Positions 17,468 to 26,273 of a DNA stretch of 64,000 nucleotides are shown here, piece after piece; position 1 is the first letter of the stretch, and every line of letters starts with the position of its first letter. Origin of the DNA: Pseudoduganella umbonata (GTDB lineage: Bacteria; Pseudomonadota; Gammaproteobacteria; Burkholderiales; Burkholderiaceae_D); NCBI RefSeq assembly GCF_014192225.1, contig NZ_JACHXS010000014.1, positions 153,570-217,569 on the forward strand, read 5' to 3'. Below the pieces are notes generated by a model. That model did not search any database. It was given only the letters and a program-made list of their open reading frames with translations, and had not been told where the DNA came from. The translations under genes were made by a program, and so were the position numbers.

Positions 17468-18346
17468 TTATTTACCAGCCGAACCGCTACCCTTGAAGTA
17501 CTTGAAGAACTCCGAATTCGGATCCACCAGCATCACGTCGGCCTTGGTCTTGAACGACGACCGGTAGGCTTCCAGGCTGCGGTAGAACTTGTAGAACTCG
17601 GGGTTGCGGCCGAATGCCTCGGCGTAGATCGCGCTGGCCTTGGCATCGCCTTCGCCGCGGATCTTCTCGGCTTCGCGATACGCTTCGGCAAGGATCACGG
17701 CGCGCTGCTTGTCGGCGTCGGCGCGGATCTTTTCCGAATCGGCCGAGCCGGTCGAACGCAGCTCGTTGGCCACGCGCAGGCGCTCGGCCTTCATCCGCTC
17801 GTACACCGAGTTGTTGATCTGCTCGACGTAGTCGACACGCTTGAGCCGCACGTCCAGGATCTGCACGCCGATCTGCTGGGCTTCGTTGACGACCTTGGCC
17901 CGGATCGATTCCATCACCTTGCCGCGCTGGCCCGAGATCACTTCGCGCACGGTGCGCTTGGTGATTTCCTCGTTCAGCGCCGCCTTGACGATCTGCGACA
18001 TGCGGTCGCCGGCACGGCCTTCGTCACCGCCGAAGCTGACGAAGTACAGGCGCGGATCGACGATACGCCACTTCACGAACGAATCGACCAGGATGTTCAT
18101 CTTCTCGGCCGTGATGAAGCGGTCCGCTTCCGGCGAGTCCAGCGTCTGGATGCGCTTGTCGAGCCACATCACGTTCTGGAACGGCGGCGGCAGCTTGAAG
18201 TGCAGGCCCGGCTCGCGGATCACCTGCTTGACTTCACCCAGCGCGAACACGATGGCGAACTTGCGCTGGTCGACCACGAACACGGTGGACGACAGCAGCA
18301 TCAGCGCGATGAACGCGGTGACGACGAGTGTAACGATACGGTTCAT
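17468..18346 (-). CDS. hflC: FtsH protease modulator HflC
   Basis: A 292-residue SPFH/band-7 protein with one N-terminal membrane anchor (residues about 5-25) and a large periplasmic domain, followed by an Ala/Glu-rich coiled-coil (RADADKQRAVILAEAYREAE). With HflK it forms the large membrane cage around FtsH and tunes its proteolysis. Its ATG shares one base with the hflK stop (TAATG), so the two are translationally coupled. Confidence 0.96.
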   Translation of the reverse strand: MNRIVTLVVTAFIALMLLSSTVFVVDQRKFAIVFALGEVKQVIREPGLHFKLPPPFQNVMWLDKRIQTLDSPEADRFITAEKMNILVDSFVKWRIVDPRLYFVSFGGDEGRAGDRMSQIVKAALNEEITKRTVREVISGQRGKVMESIRAKVVNEAQQIGVQILDVRLKRVDYVEQINNSVYERMKAERLRVANELRSTGSADSEKIRADADKQRAVILAEAYREAEKIRGEGDAKASAIYAEAFGRNPEFYKFYRSLEAYRSSFKTKADVMLVDPNSEFFKYFKGSGSAGK

Positions 18347-19629
18347 TAACGGCCCTCCCGGCTACGGGACGATTCACGCGCGCGGTTCTGGTCGCCGGAG
18401 TACGGCTGGTCAGGCGGCGGCAGCAACACGGCGGTCGGCGGCGGTGCGGTCACGTTGGCGCGTTGCGCCTCGGTGGCCGCAACCTGCGCAATCAGTTTAT
18501 CGAGCGGCAGGTACAGCAGGTTGCTGCCGGCCTTCGCATCGACCATCACCTTGCTGGTGTTAGAGAAGATCTGCTGCATCGTGTCCAGGTACATGCGGTC
18601 GCGCGTCACGCCCGGTGCTTTCTGGTACTCGACCAATACCGACTTGAAGCGGTCGGCATTACCGCTGGCGTTTTCCACCACCATCGAACGATACGCTTCG
18701 GCTTCCTGCAACAGGCGGAAGGCGGCGCCGCGCGCCGTCGGCACGACCTGGTTGGCATAAGCAGCGCCTTCGTTCTTCAGGCGTTCGCGGTCCTGGCCGG
18801 CCTTGACGGCGTCGTCGAACGCGGTCTGTACCTGCTCCGGCGGCTGCACGCCCTGCATCGTCACGTTGGTGACCATGGCGCCGGACGCATAGCGGTCGAG
18901 GATCTGCTGCATCAGTTGCAGCGTGTCGTAGGCCACTTTCTCGCGCCCTTCATACAGCACAAAGTCCATCTTGCTGCGGCCGACGATCTCGCGGATCGCC
19001 GTTTCGGCAACCTGGCGCACGGTATCTTCCGCGTCGCGGTTGTTGTACAGCCAGGCCACGGGATCCTTCAGCCGGTACTGCACGGCGAACTGGATGTCGA
19101 TGATGTTCTCGTCATCGGTCAGCATCAGCGACTCGCGTGCCTGCTTGTTGCGGACATTGCCGCGATAGCCGACTTCCACCGTGCGCACCTGCGACACGTT
19201 GACGGTCTCGTTGGCCTGGAACGGATACGGCCAGCGCCAGTTGAAACCGGCCGGCGTGTCGTGGCTGTAGCGGCCGAACGTGGTCACGATGCCCTTCTGC
19301 CCTTCCTGCACGATGAACGCGCCGCTTGCCAGCCAGACCAGCAGGGCGATTACCGCGACGGCGCCGACGGTCACGCCGGCACCTTTCAGTTCGCCTCCGC
19401 CGCTGCCACCGCCGCCGCCGCTGCCATTGTTGTTGTTACGGTTCTTGTTGCCGAACAGGCCGTTCAGGCGCTGGTTGAAGTCGCGCCAGAGCTGGTCGAG
19501 GTCCGGCGGTCCGTCGCCGGGCTTCTTGCCTTCCTGGGCCTGCCTGTTGTTGTCCTTGTCCTGGCCCCAGCGGGGGTCGTTCAGGGACAGCTTCAGGCCT
19601 AATCTTTTCGCTAGTGAGGAAAGAGGCAT
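18346..19629 (-). CDS. hflK: FtsH protease modulator HflK
   Basis: A 427-residue SPFH protein. A Gly/Asn/Ser-rich cytoplasmic N-terminus (NRNNNNGSGGGGGSGGG, about residues 62-78) precedes one membrane segment near residue 85-108, the band-7 domain, and a Pro-rich C-terminal tail. It partners HflC, encoded immediately downstream. The gene begins 3 bases after the hflX stop, so hflX-hflK-hflC form one transcription unit. Confidence 0.96.
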   Translation of the reverse strand: MPLSSLAKRLGLKLSLNDPRWGQDKDNNRQAQEGKKPGDGPPDLDQLWRDFNQRLNGLFGNKNRNNNNGSGGGGGSGGGELKGAGVTVGAVAVIALLVWLASGAFIVQEGQKGIVTTFGRYSHDTPAGFNWRWPYPFQANETVNVSQVRTVEVGYRGNVRNKQARESLMLTDDENIIDIQFAVQYRLKDPVAWLYNNRDAEDTVRQVAETAIREIVGRSKMDFVLYEGREKVAYDTLQLMQQILDRYASGAMVTNVTMQGVQPPEQVQTAFDDAVKAGQDRERLKNEGAAYANQVVPTARGAAFRLLQEAEAYRSMVVENASGNADRFKSVLVEYQKAPGVTRDRMYLDTMQQIFSNTSKVMVDAKAGSNLLYLPLDKLIAQVAATEAQRANVTAPPPTAVLLPPPDQPYSGDQNRARESSRSREGR

Positions 19630-19632
19630 GTT

Positions 19633-20769
19633 TTAGACATCGGTGAATGTGGAAATGGCATCGGGTGGCGTGTCGTCCTTCGGACGCAGATTCGCCTCCC
19701 GTTGAACCTGGGCTGTCTCGGTGATGGCCGCGCGCAGAAGATCGAGGCCGTCGCCGGTGCGGGCACTGATGAAAACGCGTGAAATCTTATCATGCTCATC
19801 ACGTTCCACCGCCGGCTCCAGGCCAGCCGCGTCGATCTTGTTCCAGACCAGGATCTGCGGGATATGGTCGGCGCCGATTTCGCGCAGCACGGCGTTGACT
19901 TCTTCGATCTGTTCCATCCGCACCGGGCTGGCGCCGTCGACGACGTGCAGCAGCAGGTCGGCATGGATGGTTTCCTCGAGCGTGGCGCGGAAAGCCGCCA
20001 CCAGCTGGTGCGGCAATTCGCGCACGAAGCCGACCGTATCGGAAATCACCACATTGCCGGCCTCCTCGCCCATGTAGACGCGGCGCGAAGTGGTGTCCAG
20101 CGTAGCGAACAACTGGTCCGCCACGTAGACGCCGGCCTTGGTCAGCGCATTGAACAGGGTCGATTTGCCGGCATTGGTATAGCCGACCAGCGACACCGAA
20201 AAGGCATTGTTGCGGCCGCGCGAACGGCGCTGCGTCTCGTGCTGCTTGCGCAGTTTCGCGAGGCGCGCGCGCAGCATCCGCACGCGCTCGCCGATCAGCC
20301 GGCGGTCCGTTTCCAGCTGGGTTTCACCCGGGCCGCGCAGGCCGATACCGCCCTTCTGGCGCTCGAGGTGAGTCCAGCCGCGGATCAGCCGCGTGGAAAG
20401 GTGCTGCAGCTGCGCCAGCTCGACCTGCAGCTTGCCCTCGTGGCTCTGGGCACGCTGGGCAAAGATGTCGAGGATCAGGCTGGTCCGGTCCAGCACCCGT
20501 ACGTTCAGGCGCTTCTCCAGGTTGCGCTGCTGCGCAGGCGACAGGGCGTGGTTGAAGATGACGATCTCCAGTCCATGATCCTGCACGGCATGGCCGATCT
20601 CGTCGGCCTTGCCGCTGCCGACGAAATAGGCGGCATCGGGACTGGAACGCTTGCCGGTGACGGTCGTGATGGGCTCTGCTCCCGCCGAACGGGCGAGCAG
20701 CATCAACTCGTCGATACTGGCGGCGAAGTCGCCCTGACCGAAGTCCACACCAACTAAAGCTGCGCGCAT
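19633..20769 (-). CDS. hflX: Ribosome-associated GTPase HflX
   Basis: A 378-residue Obg/HflX-class GTPase that splits stalled ribosomes under stress. The N-terminal HflX domain includes SGKADEIG and a coiled region. The G domain has G1 GYTNAGKST (residues 196-204), G3 DTVGF and G4 NKID. The ATG at 20769 (MRAALVGVDFG) fits the family start; an in-frame TTG at 20802 would add 11 residues. It follows hfq and precedes hflK, the usual order. Confidence 0.96.
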   Translation of the reverse strand: MRAALVGVDFGQGDFAASIDELMLLARSAGAEPITTVTGKRSSPDAAYFVGSGKADEIGHAVQDHGLEIVIFNHALSPAQQRNLEKRLNVRVLDRTSLILDIFAQRAQSHEGKLQVELAQLQHLSTRLIRGWTHLERQKGGIGLRGPGETQLETDRRLIGERVRMLRARLAKLRKQHETQRRSRGRNNAFSVSLVGYTNAGKSTLFNALTKAGVYVADQLFATLDTTSRRVYMGEEAGNVVISDTVGFVRELPHQLVAAFRATLEETIHADLLLHVVDGASPVRMEQIEEVNAVLREIGADHIPQILVWNKIDAAGLEPAVERDEHDKISRVFISARTGDGLDLLRAAITETAQVQREANLRPKDDTPPDAISTFTDV

Positions 20770-20832
20770 GGGACGGTCAGGGGACGATGAAGCGGAAGGC
20801 AAAGCTGCGGCGTTGTCTCAACGATCAACGCG

Positions 20833-21069
20833 TTACTCCGCCTCGGAATCGATATTGAGGTTGACGGCGCGGGCCGGCACCACGGTCGAAATGGCATGCT
20901 TGTACACCATCTGCGTGACAGTATTGCGCAGCAAAACGACGTACTGGTCGAACGACTCGATATGACCCTGCAACTTGATGCCGTTGACGAGATAGATCGA
21001 GACGGGAACGTGCTCTTTGCGCAGCGCGTTCAGGAATGGGTCTTGTAACAATTGCCCTTTATTGCTCAT
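20833..21069 (-). CDS. hfq: RNA chaperone Hfq
   Basis: A 78-residue protein of the hexameric Sm-like family that pairs small RNAs with mRNAs. The N-terminal GQLLQDPFLNALRKEHVPV, Sm1 VYLVNGIKLQG-type motif (here ISIYLVNGIKLQG-like) and Sm2 YKHAISTVVP are all present. The acidic C-terminal tail is very short. It lies between der and hflX. A 414-bp upstream gap suggests an own promoter in addition to read-through. Confidence 0.98.
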   Translation of the reverse strand: MSNKGQLLQDPFLNALRKEHVPVSIYLVNGIKLQGHIESFDQYVVLLRNTVTQMVYKHAISTVVPARAVNLNIDSEAE

Positions 21070-21483
21070 AACAGCTCCAGTTTATGTTGTTGTGTTGGAA
21101 TTGGAGGCGAAACGCTTGAATTCAAGTGCCGGCTACTCCTTATTGCAGAGGTAAAAAGCCCCTCCGCCAGACGGAAATGCTTCGAAGCTACTGTAACCGG
21201 TTTTTGCGATTTATGCAGGGGTGTCCGAATGAAAACAAGGAAAAAATTGCATTCGGAATGTGAAGTTTCTGGAAGGGCTGTACACAGGGGGCTGCCCCTC
21301 GTAAGTGCTGGCTCAATCGATTACTAGCGCCATTGCCAGGGGACTGCCCCAGGTTTCGCAAGCGCTACGCCAGCGCGGCGAAAACCGGGGTCAGTCCCCT
21401 CGCCACGCTACTGGCGAGTGCTTCTACCGACACTTACCGGGGACAGACCCCTGATATTCAGCTGCCACCGGCCGTATTCCGTA
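21070..21483. other. 414-bp intergenic region between der and hfq
   Basis: No credible gene. The half near hfq holds the leader with a 12-bp palindrome CTTGAATTCAAG (21115-21126). The half near der holds four GGGG/CCCC palindromic cores, described separately. Confidence 0.6.
21286..21451. repeat. Cluster of four GGGG-N(4-5)-CCCC palindromic cores
   Basis: Four short palindromes with closely related cores occur within 166 bases: AGGGG-GCTG-CCCCT (21286-21299), GGGG-ACTG-CCCC (21339-21350), GGGG-TCAGT-CCCC (21387-21399) and GGGG-ACAGA-CCCC (21439-21451). The cores match those of the longer palindromes at 32350, 48100 and 48216. Confidence 0.75.
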
Positions 21484-22830
21484 TCAGCTCTTCTCGCGCT
21501 TGTCGAACGGATTCTTACCCGTGCGCAATTCAATGCGCAGCGGCGTGCCGACCAGCTGGAACGTTTCGCGGAAATGCTTTTCCAGGTAGCGCTTGTAAGG
21601 CTCGCTGATGGCATCCAGCGAGTTGCCGTGGATGACGATCACCGGCGGGTTCATGCCGCCCTGGTGGGCGTAGCGCAACTTCGGCCGCAGGCCGCCTTTA
21701 CGCTTCGGCTCCTGCTTTTCGATGGCTTCCTGCAGCGCGCGGGTCAGTTTCGGCGTCGACAGGTCGGCCATGGCCGCACCGTAGGCGGCATCGACGGACT
21801 TCATCAGCGGGCCGATGCCGGTACCCTTCAGCGCCGAGATGAAGTGGGTCTTGGCGAAGCCGAGGAAATCGAGCTTGCGGTCCATGTCGTTCTTGACCTG
21901 GTCGCGCTGGTGCGTCTGCAGGCCATCCCACTTGTTCACGGCCAGCACCAGGGCGCGGCCGGACTCCAGGATGAAGCCGGCAATGTGCGCATCCTGCTCG
22001 GAGATGTCCTGCTGGGCATCGAGCATCAGGATGACCACGTTCGCTTCCGAGATCGACTGCAGCGTCTTGACGACCGAGAACTTCTCGATCGCCTCGAAGA
22101 CCTTGCCGCGGCGGCGGATACCGGCCGTATCGATCAGCGTGTAGTGCTTGCCGTCGCGCTCGAACGGGATCTCGATCGAGTCGCGCGTGGTGCCCGGCAT
22201 GTCGAACGCGATGACGCGCTCTTCGCCCAGCAGCGTGTTGATCAGCGTGGACTTGCCCACGTTCGGGCGGCCGACCAGCGCCAGCTTGATGCCGCGCTCG
22301 GACGGCAGCAGCTCTTCGGCATCTTCCGGGCGCGAAGCAAACGCCTTGTCCAGTGCTTCGTAGACCAGGTCGGTCACGCCGTCGCCGTGCGCGCCGGAGA
22401 TCGCATACGGATCGCCCAGGCCCAGTTCGTAGAAGTCCGACACGGCCGAGGTGTATTTCATGCCCTCGGCCTTGTTCACCACCAGCAGCACCGGGCGGCC
22501 GCTGCGGCGCAGGAAATCGGTGATGGTCTTGTCGTGCGGCGTCATGCCCTGGCGGCCGTCGACGAGGAAGATCACCACGTCCGCTTCGGCCACGGCCTGC
22601 TTGGTCTGCAGGGCCATCTGGAACATGATGCCTTCCTTGGCGACCGGCTCGAAACCGCCTGTATCGATGACCAGGAAAGGACGTTCGCCGACGCGGCCCT
22701 CGCCATAGTGACGGTCACGCGTCAGACCAGGCAAGTCCGCCACCAGCGCGTCGCGCGAGCGGGTCAGACGATTGAAAAGGGTCGATTTCCCGACGTTCGG
22801 GCGCCCCACGAGTGCGATTACCGGCTTCAT
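21484..22830 (-). CDS. der: Ribosome biogenesis GTPase Der (EngA)
   Basis: A 448-residue protein with two tandem GTPase domains, each with the P-loop GRPNVGKST (near residues 8-16 and about 180 residues later), and a C-terminal KH-like domain. It matures the 50S subunit. Both switch regions (DLPGLTRDR, DMPGTTRDS) and both NK-x-D motifs (NKAE, NKWD) are visible. It lies downstream of bamB, the common order in beta- and gammaproteobacteria. Confidence 0.98.
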   Translation of the reverse strand: MKPVIALVGRPNVGKSTLFNRLTRSRDALVADLPGLTRDRHYGEGRVGERPFLVIDTGGFEPVAKEGIMFQMALQTKQAVAEADVVIFLVDGRQGMTPHDKTITDFLRRSGRPVLLVVNKAEGMKYTSAVSDFYELGLGDPYAISGAHGDGVTDLVYEALDKAFASRPEDAEELLPSERGIKLALVGRPNVGKSTLINTLLGEERVIAFDMPGTTRDSIEIPFERDGKHYTLIDTAGIRRRGKVFEAIEKFSVVKTLQSISEANVVILMLDAQQDISEQDAHIAGFILESGRALVLAVNKWDGLQTHQRDQVKNDMDRKLDFLGFAKTHFISALKGTGIGPLMKSVDAAYGAAMADLSTPKLTRALQEAIEKQEPKRKGGLRPKLRYAHQGGMNPPVIVIHGNSLDAISEPYKRYLEKHFRETFQLVGTPLRIELRTGKNPFDKREKS

Positions 22831-22843
22831 TTGTTTTCTGCTC

Positions 22844-22972
22844 GACCGCGTTGGCGGTCATTAGTACTGCTTGGTTTTTGAAAATACTGAATGACCGCGC
22901 TCGCGGTCATTCTCACTGCGCAGCTGCTTGTTCAGTTACGAATTACTGTATTACTCGACCGCGATCGCGGTC
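22844..22972. repeat. Three GACCGC...GCGGTC palindromes between der and bamB
   Basis: Three related palindromes: GACCGC-GTTG-GCGGTC (22844-22859), a 9-bp-arm copy with CT centre (22891-22910), and a perfect 16-mer (22957-22972). The last falls inside the final codons of bamB (GTG ACC GCG ATC GCG GTC GAG). Copies in the spacer may have arisen from the coding copy or vice versa. Confidence 0.65.
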
Positions 22973-24105
22973 ACCGTTCCCGACTGGGTCTGGAAGATCA
23001 TGTTCGAACCCGCGACCACCGGCACGGACTTGATCGCGCTGCCGTCGGTGGCCACGCGGCCCAGCATCGCGCCGTCTTCGCGCGACAGCAGGTGGATGTA
23101 ACCCTGGAAATCGCCGACGGCCACCACGCGGCCGTACGACAGCGGCGTGGACAATGCGCGGTTGCCCAGCGAATCGTTCTTCCACGCGCTGGCCCCGCCT
23201 TCGCGGCTGAACGCGGACACATGGCCCTTGTCGTCCGCCACGAAGACGAAGCGCTGATCGGCGCCCACGCCCACGTCGGACGATGCCGGCTTGCTCCACT
23301 TGGCCGCGCCGGTGGACAGGTCGAAGCAGCCGACCTTGCCCTGGTACGTAACGGTGCAGATGTCGGTGCCGATGACGACCGGCGTACCGCCGATGTCCGA
23401 CACGCGTTCCAGTTCGGTGGCGCCGCGCGGTTCCGCCACGGACACCTCGAAGCGCGGCACGCCGTTCGACAGGGCCAGCGACAGCAGCTTGCCGGCCGGC
23501 TGCGCCACGTACACGTTCGGCTGCGCCACCACCATGCCCGGCGCGTTGCGCAGGGTCAGCGGCGGCGTGGTGCGCTGCAGGAACCACTTGCGGTCGCCGG
23601 TCCTGGTGTCGTAGGCGGTGATCTTGTTGTCCATGCTGCGCACGATGACCAGCTCGTCGGTCACGGCCGGCGCCGACAGCACTTCGGACGACGCCTGCAC
23701 TTTCCACTGCACCTTGCCGGTTGCCGCGTCGAACGCCATCACGGTGCCCTTGGTGCCGCCGACCGCCACCAGCTTGCCGTTGGCGCCCACGCCCGCGGTC
23801 AGCTCGGTGCCGGCCTTCACTTTCCACTGCGAGCGGCCGGTGGCCGCATCGAGCCGTTCGATATTGCCATCGGCATCGGCCACGAACAACGCATTATCGG
23901 CCAGCGCCGGCGAAAACACGTACAGGCCGGCCTTGCCGACCGAATGCTTCCACACGACCTTGGCCGGGATCGGCGACTTGATGTCCACCAGCGCGGCAGG
24001 TGGATTCTTGTCCTTTTCCTTGAACGGGTTCAGCGAGCTGATGGTACTGCACGCGGCCGTCATGGACAGCAGGCTCACGCCGATGAGTTTACCGGTGATA
24101 CGCAT
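22951..24105 (-). CDS. bamB: Outer-membrane assembly lipoprotein BamB
   Basis: A 384-residue PQQ/WD-like eight-bladed beta-propeller. It has a lipoprotein signal peptide and lipobox ending at Cys19 (SMTAAC). Repeated blade motifs such as LDAATGRSQWKVKAG and FDAATGKVQWKV are evident. BamB is a periplasmic, outer-membrane-anchored part of the BAM complex that assists BamA in beta-barrel insertion. It lies between yfgM and der. Confidence 0.97.
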   Translation of the reverse strand: MRITGKLIGVSLLSMTAACSTISSLNPFKEKDKNPPAALVDIKSPIPAKVVWKHSVGKAGLYVFSPALADNALFVADADGNIERLDAATGRSQWKVKAGTELTAGVGANGKLVAVGGTKGTVMAFDAATGKVQWKVQASSEVLSAPAVTDELVIVRSMDNKITAYDTRTGDRKWFLQRTTPPLTLRNAPGMVVAQPNVYVAQPAGKLLSLALSNGVPRFEVSVAEPRGATELERVSDIGGTPVVIGTDICTVTYQGKVGCFDLSTGAAKWSKPASSDVGVGADQRFVFVADDKGHVSAFSREGGASAWKNDSLGNRALSTPLSYGRVVAVGDFQGYIHLLSREDGAMLGRVATDGSAIKSVPVVAGSNMIFQTQSGTVTAIAVE

Positions 24106-24222
24106 AAATTAAACCTTGCTCCTAACAAGTGGAAGGCGGTACGGATGATGCAGGCCCGCGTGCCATCCTGCTGGCCGCGGGCCGGATGAAACCTGGCGCT
24201 CGCGCCAGCGTGGATCAGTAAA

Positions 24223-24876
24223 TCAGGCGGCGGCCGGCTTCGGTTCCGGCACCGTGCCGCCGACCGCTTCGAGTTTCAGCTCGATCAGCTGGCGTGCCGG
24301 ATTCTTCTCGTCCGTACCGGCCAGCGCGGCCTGGTAGGCCGCACGCGCTTCGGCCAGCTTGTTCTGCGCGGCCAGCACGTCGCCCTTGCGATCGCTGACA
24401 GCGGCGGTGAACTTCTCCGGCACTTTGCCGTCCAGCGCCTTCAGGGCCGCATCGTAGGCCTTCTCGTCCAGCAGCACGCCGGCCAGGCGGATCTTCGCCA
24501 CCGCCTGGTATTCGTCGTTGCCGTGTTCGATCACCCACTGCAGCTTTGCCTTCGCGGTCTTCAGGTCGTTCGCCTCGAAGGCGCTCTTCGCCGCCGTCAG
24601 CGCGGCCATCTGCGCATACAGCGTGCGGCCGTAGCGGCTCTCGATATCGCCGGCGGCGCGCTGCACCTTGGCGTTGTCCTTGCCGACCGAGGACTGCAGC
24701 TCGTCGTACAGCGCGGACGCTTCGACGGCCTGCGTGCGCTGGTAATACTGCCACCCTGCCCAGCCGGAGTAGGCGGCCAGGCCGGCCACCAGCACCCACG
24801 TTGCGGCGTTGCCGTACCTAGCCCACCACGCCTTCAGGGAAGCGAGCTGTTCTTCTTCTTGGTGATCGAATGCCAT
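24223..24876 (-). CDS. YfgM-family TPR protein (ancillary SecYEG translocon subunit)
   Basis: A 217-residue protein with a short cytoplasmic N-terminus, one membrane segment (about residues 25-45, WVLVAGLAAYSGWAGW) and a periplasmic TPR domain. In E. coli YfgM links SecYEG to periplasmic chaperones such as PpiD. Placement between hisS and bamB matches yfgM. It starts 18 bases after the hisS stop. The C-terminus is Pro/Ala-rich. Confidence 0.9.
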   Translation of the reverse strand: MAFDHQEEEQLASLKAWWARYGNAATWVLVAGLAAYSGWAGWQYYQRTQAVEASALYDELQSSVGKDNAKVQRAAGDIESRYGRTLYAQMAALTAAKSAFEANDLKTAKAKLQWVIEHGNDEYQAVAKIRLAGVLLDEKAYDAALKALDGKVPEKFTAAVSDRKGDVLAAQNKLAEARAAYQAALAGTDEKNPARQLIELKLEAVGGTVPEPKPAAA

Positions 24877-24894
24877 GGAATCTTTCCTTCGGGA

Positions 24895-26247
24895 TCAGTG
24901 ATGGTGGTGGTGATCTTCGCAGTCGTCGCCGCAGTCGTGGCCGCCGATGATCTGGTCGACCACGTAGCCGACCACTTCCTCGAATGCCACCGCGGTCTGC
25001 TGCTGCTCGCCTTCGGCGCCGCGCAGCGCCTTGACGCTGGCGGTATTGTTGGCCACTTCGTCTTCGCCGATGATGATGGCGAACGACGCGCCGCTGCCGT
25101 CGGCCTTCTTCATCTGGCTCTTGAACGAACCGGCGCCGGCCGCGGTGGCGCAGTGCAGGATCACGTCCAGCCCGGCGTCGCGGATGCGCTCGCCCAGGAT
25201 GAAGGCCTGCATCTGCGCTTCCGCCCCCTGGTGCACCAGGTACACGTCGCACTGGGCCGGAGCCGCCGTTTCGCCGGCCGATTTCATCAGCTCGATCAGG
25301 CGCTCGATGCCCATCGCGAAGCCGACCGCCGGCGTCGGCTTGCCGCCGAACTGTTCGATCAGCGGATCGTAGCGGCCGCCGGCGCACACGGTGCCCTGCG
25401 CGCCCAGTTCGTCGGTGACCCATTCGAACACGGTGCGGTTGTAGTAGTCGATGCCGCGCACCAGGCGCGTGTTGACGGTGTACTGCACGGCGTTGCGGTC
25501 GAGGATGTTCTTCACGCCCTCGAAGTGCTTCAGGGATTCCTCGCCCAGGTAGTCGAGCAGTTTCGGCGCGTTGTCGACGATTGCCTGCAGTGCCGGGTTC
25601 TTGGTATCCAGGATGCGCAGCGGGTTGGTGTGCAGGCGGCGCTTGGCGTCCGCGTCGAGCAGTTCCTCGTGCTGTTCCAGGTACTTGATCAGGTCCACGC
25701 GGTGCGCGGCGCGCTCGGCCGCGTCGCCGATCGAATTCAGTTCCAGGCGGATGTCGGGCAGGCCCAGGTCGTCCCACAGGCGACGGCACAGCACGATCAG
25801 CTCGGCATCGATGTCCGGGCCGGTGAAGCCCACGGCTTCCGCGCCGAACTGGTGGAACTGCCGGTAGCGGCCGCGCTGCGGGCGCTCGTGGCGGAACATC
25901 TGGCCCTTGTACCACAGGCGCTTCGGGCCGTCGTACACGAGGTTATGCTCGAGCACGGCGCGCACCACGCCGGCCGTGCCTTCCGGGCGCAGCGTCAGCT
26001 GGTCGCCGTTCATCGAATCTTCGAACGAATACATTTCCTTTTCGACGATATCGGTCACGGCGCCGATGGCGCGCGCGAACAGGCGGGTTTCCTCGACGAT
26101 CGGCGTGCGGATGTTCTGGTAGCCGTAGCTCTGCAGGATCGACTGCGCGGTGTTCTCGAAGATTTCCCACAGGTGGGCATCGGCGGGCAGGATGTCCGGC
26201 ATCCCTTTGACCGACGTGATCTTCTCTGCTTTTTTGTTTTCGGACAT
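24895..26247 (-). CDS. hisS: Histidyl-tRNA synthetase with His/Cys-rich C-terminal tail
   Basis: A 450-residue class IIa synthetase charging tRNA-His. Start ATG 26247 (MSENKKAEK). Motif 2/3 regions and the HisA/HisB motifs (LVRGIDYYNRTVFEW, AGGRYDPL) are present, followed by the C-terminal anticodon-binding domain. The last 16 residues, GGHDCGDDCEDHHHHH-like (codons read directly from 24898-24942), form a tail with two Cys and six His. It resembles a metal-binding or purification tag but is genomic. It lies 26 bases downstream of ispG and 18 bases upstream of yfgM. Confidence 0.97.
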   Translation of the reverse strand: MSENKKAEKITSVKGMPDILPADAHLWEIFENTAQSILQSYGYQNIRTPIVEETRLFARAIGAVTDIVEKEMYSFEDSMNGDQLTLRPEGTAGVVRAVLEHNLVYDGPKRLWYKGQMFRHERPQRGRYRQFHQFGAEAVGFTGPDIDAELIVLCRRLWDDLGLPDIRLELNSIGDAAERAAHRVDLIKYLEQHEELLDADAKRRLHTNPLRILDTKNPALQAIVDNAPKLLDYLGEESLKHFEGVKNILDRNAVQYTVNTRLVRGIDYYNRTVFEWVTDELGAQGTVCAGGRYDPLIEQFGGKPTPAVGFAMGIERLIELMKSAGETAAPAQCDVYLVHQGAEAQMQAFILGERIRDAGLDVILHCATAAGAGSFKSQMKKADGSGASFAIIIGEDEVANNTASVKALRGAEGEQQQTAVAFEEVVGYVVDQIIGGHDCGDDCEDHHHHH

Positions 26248-26273
26248 GACTTGAGTTCTTTTGATGGCAGCCG

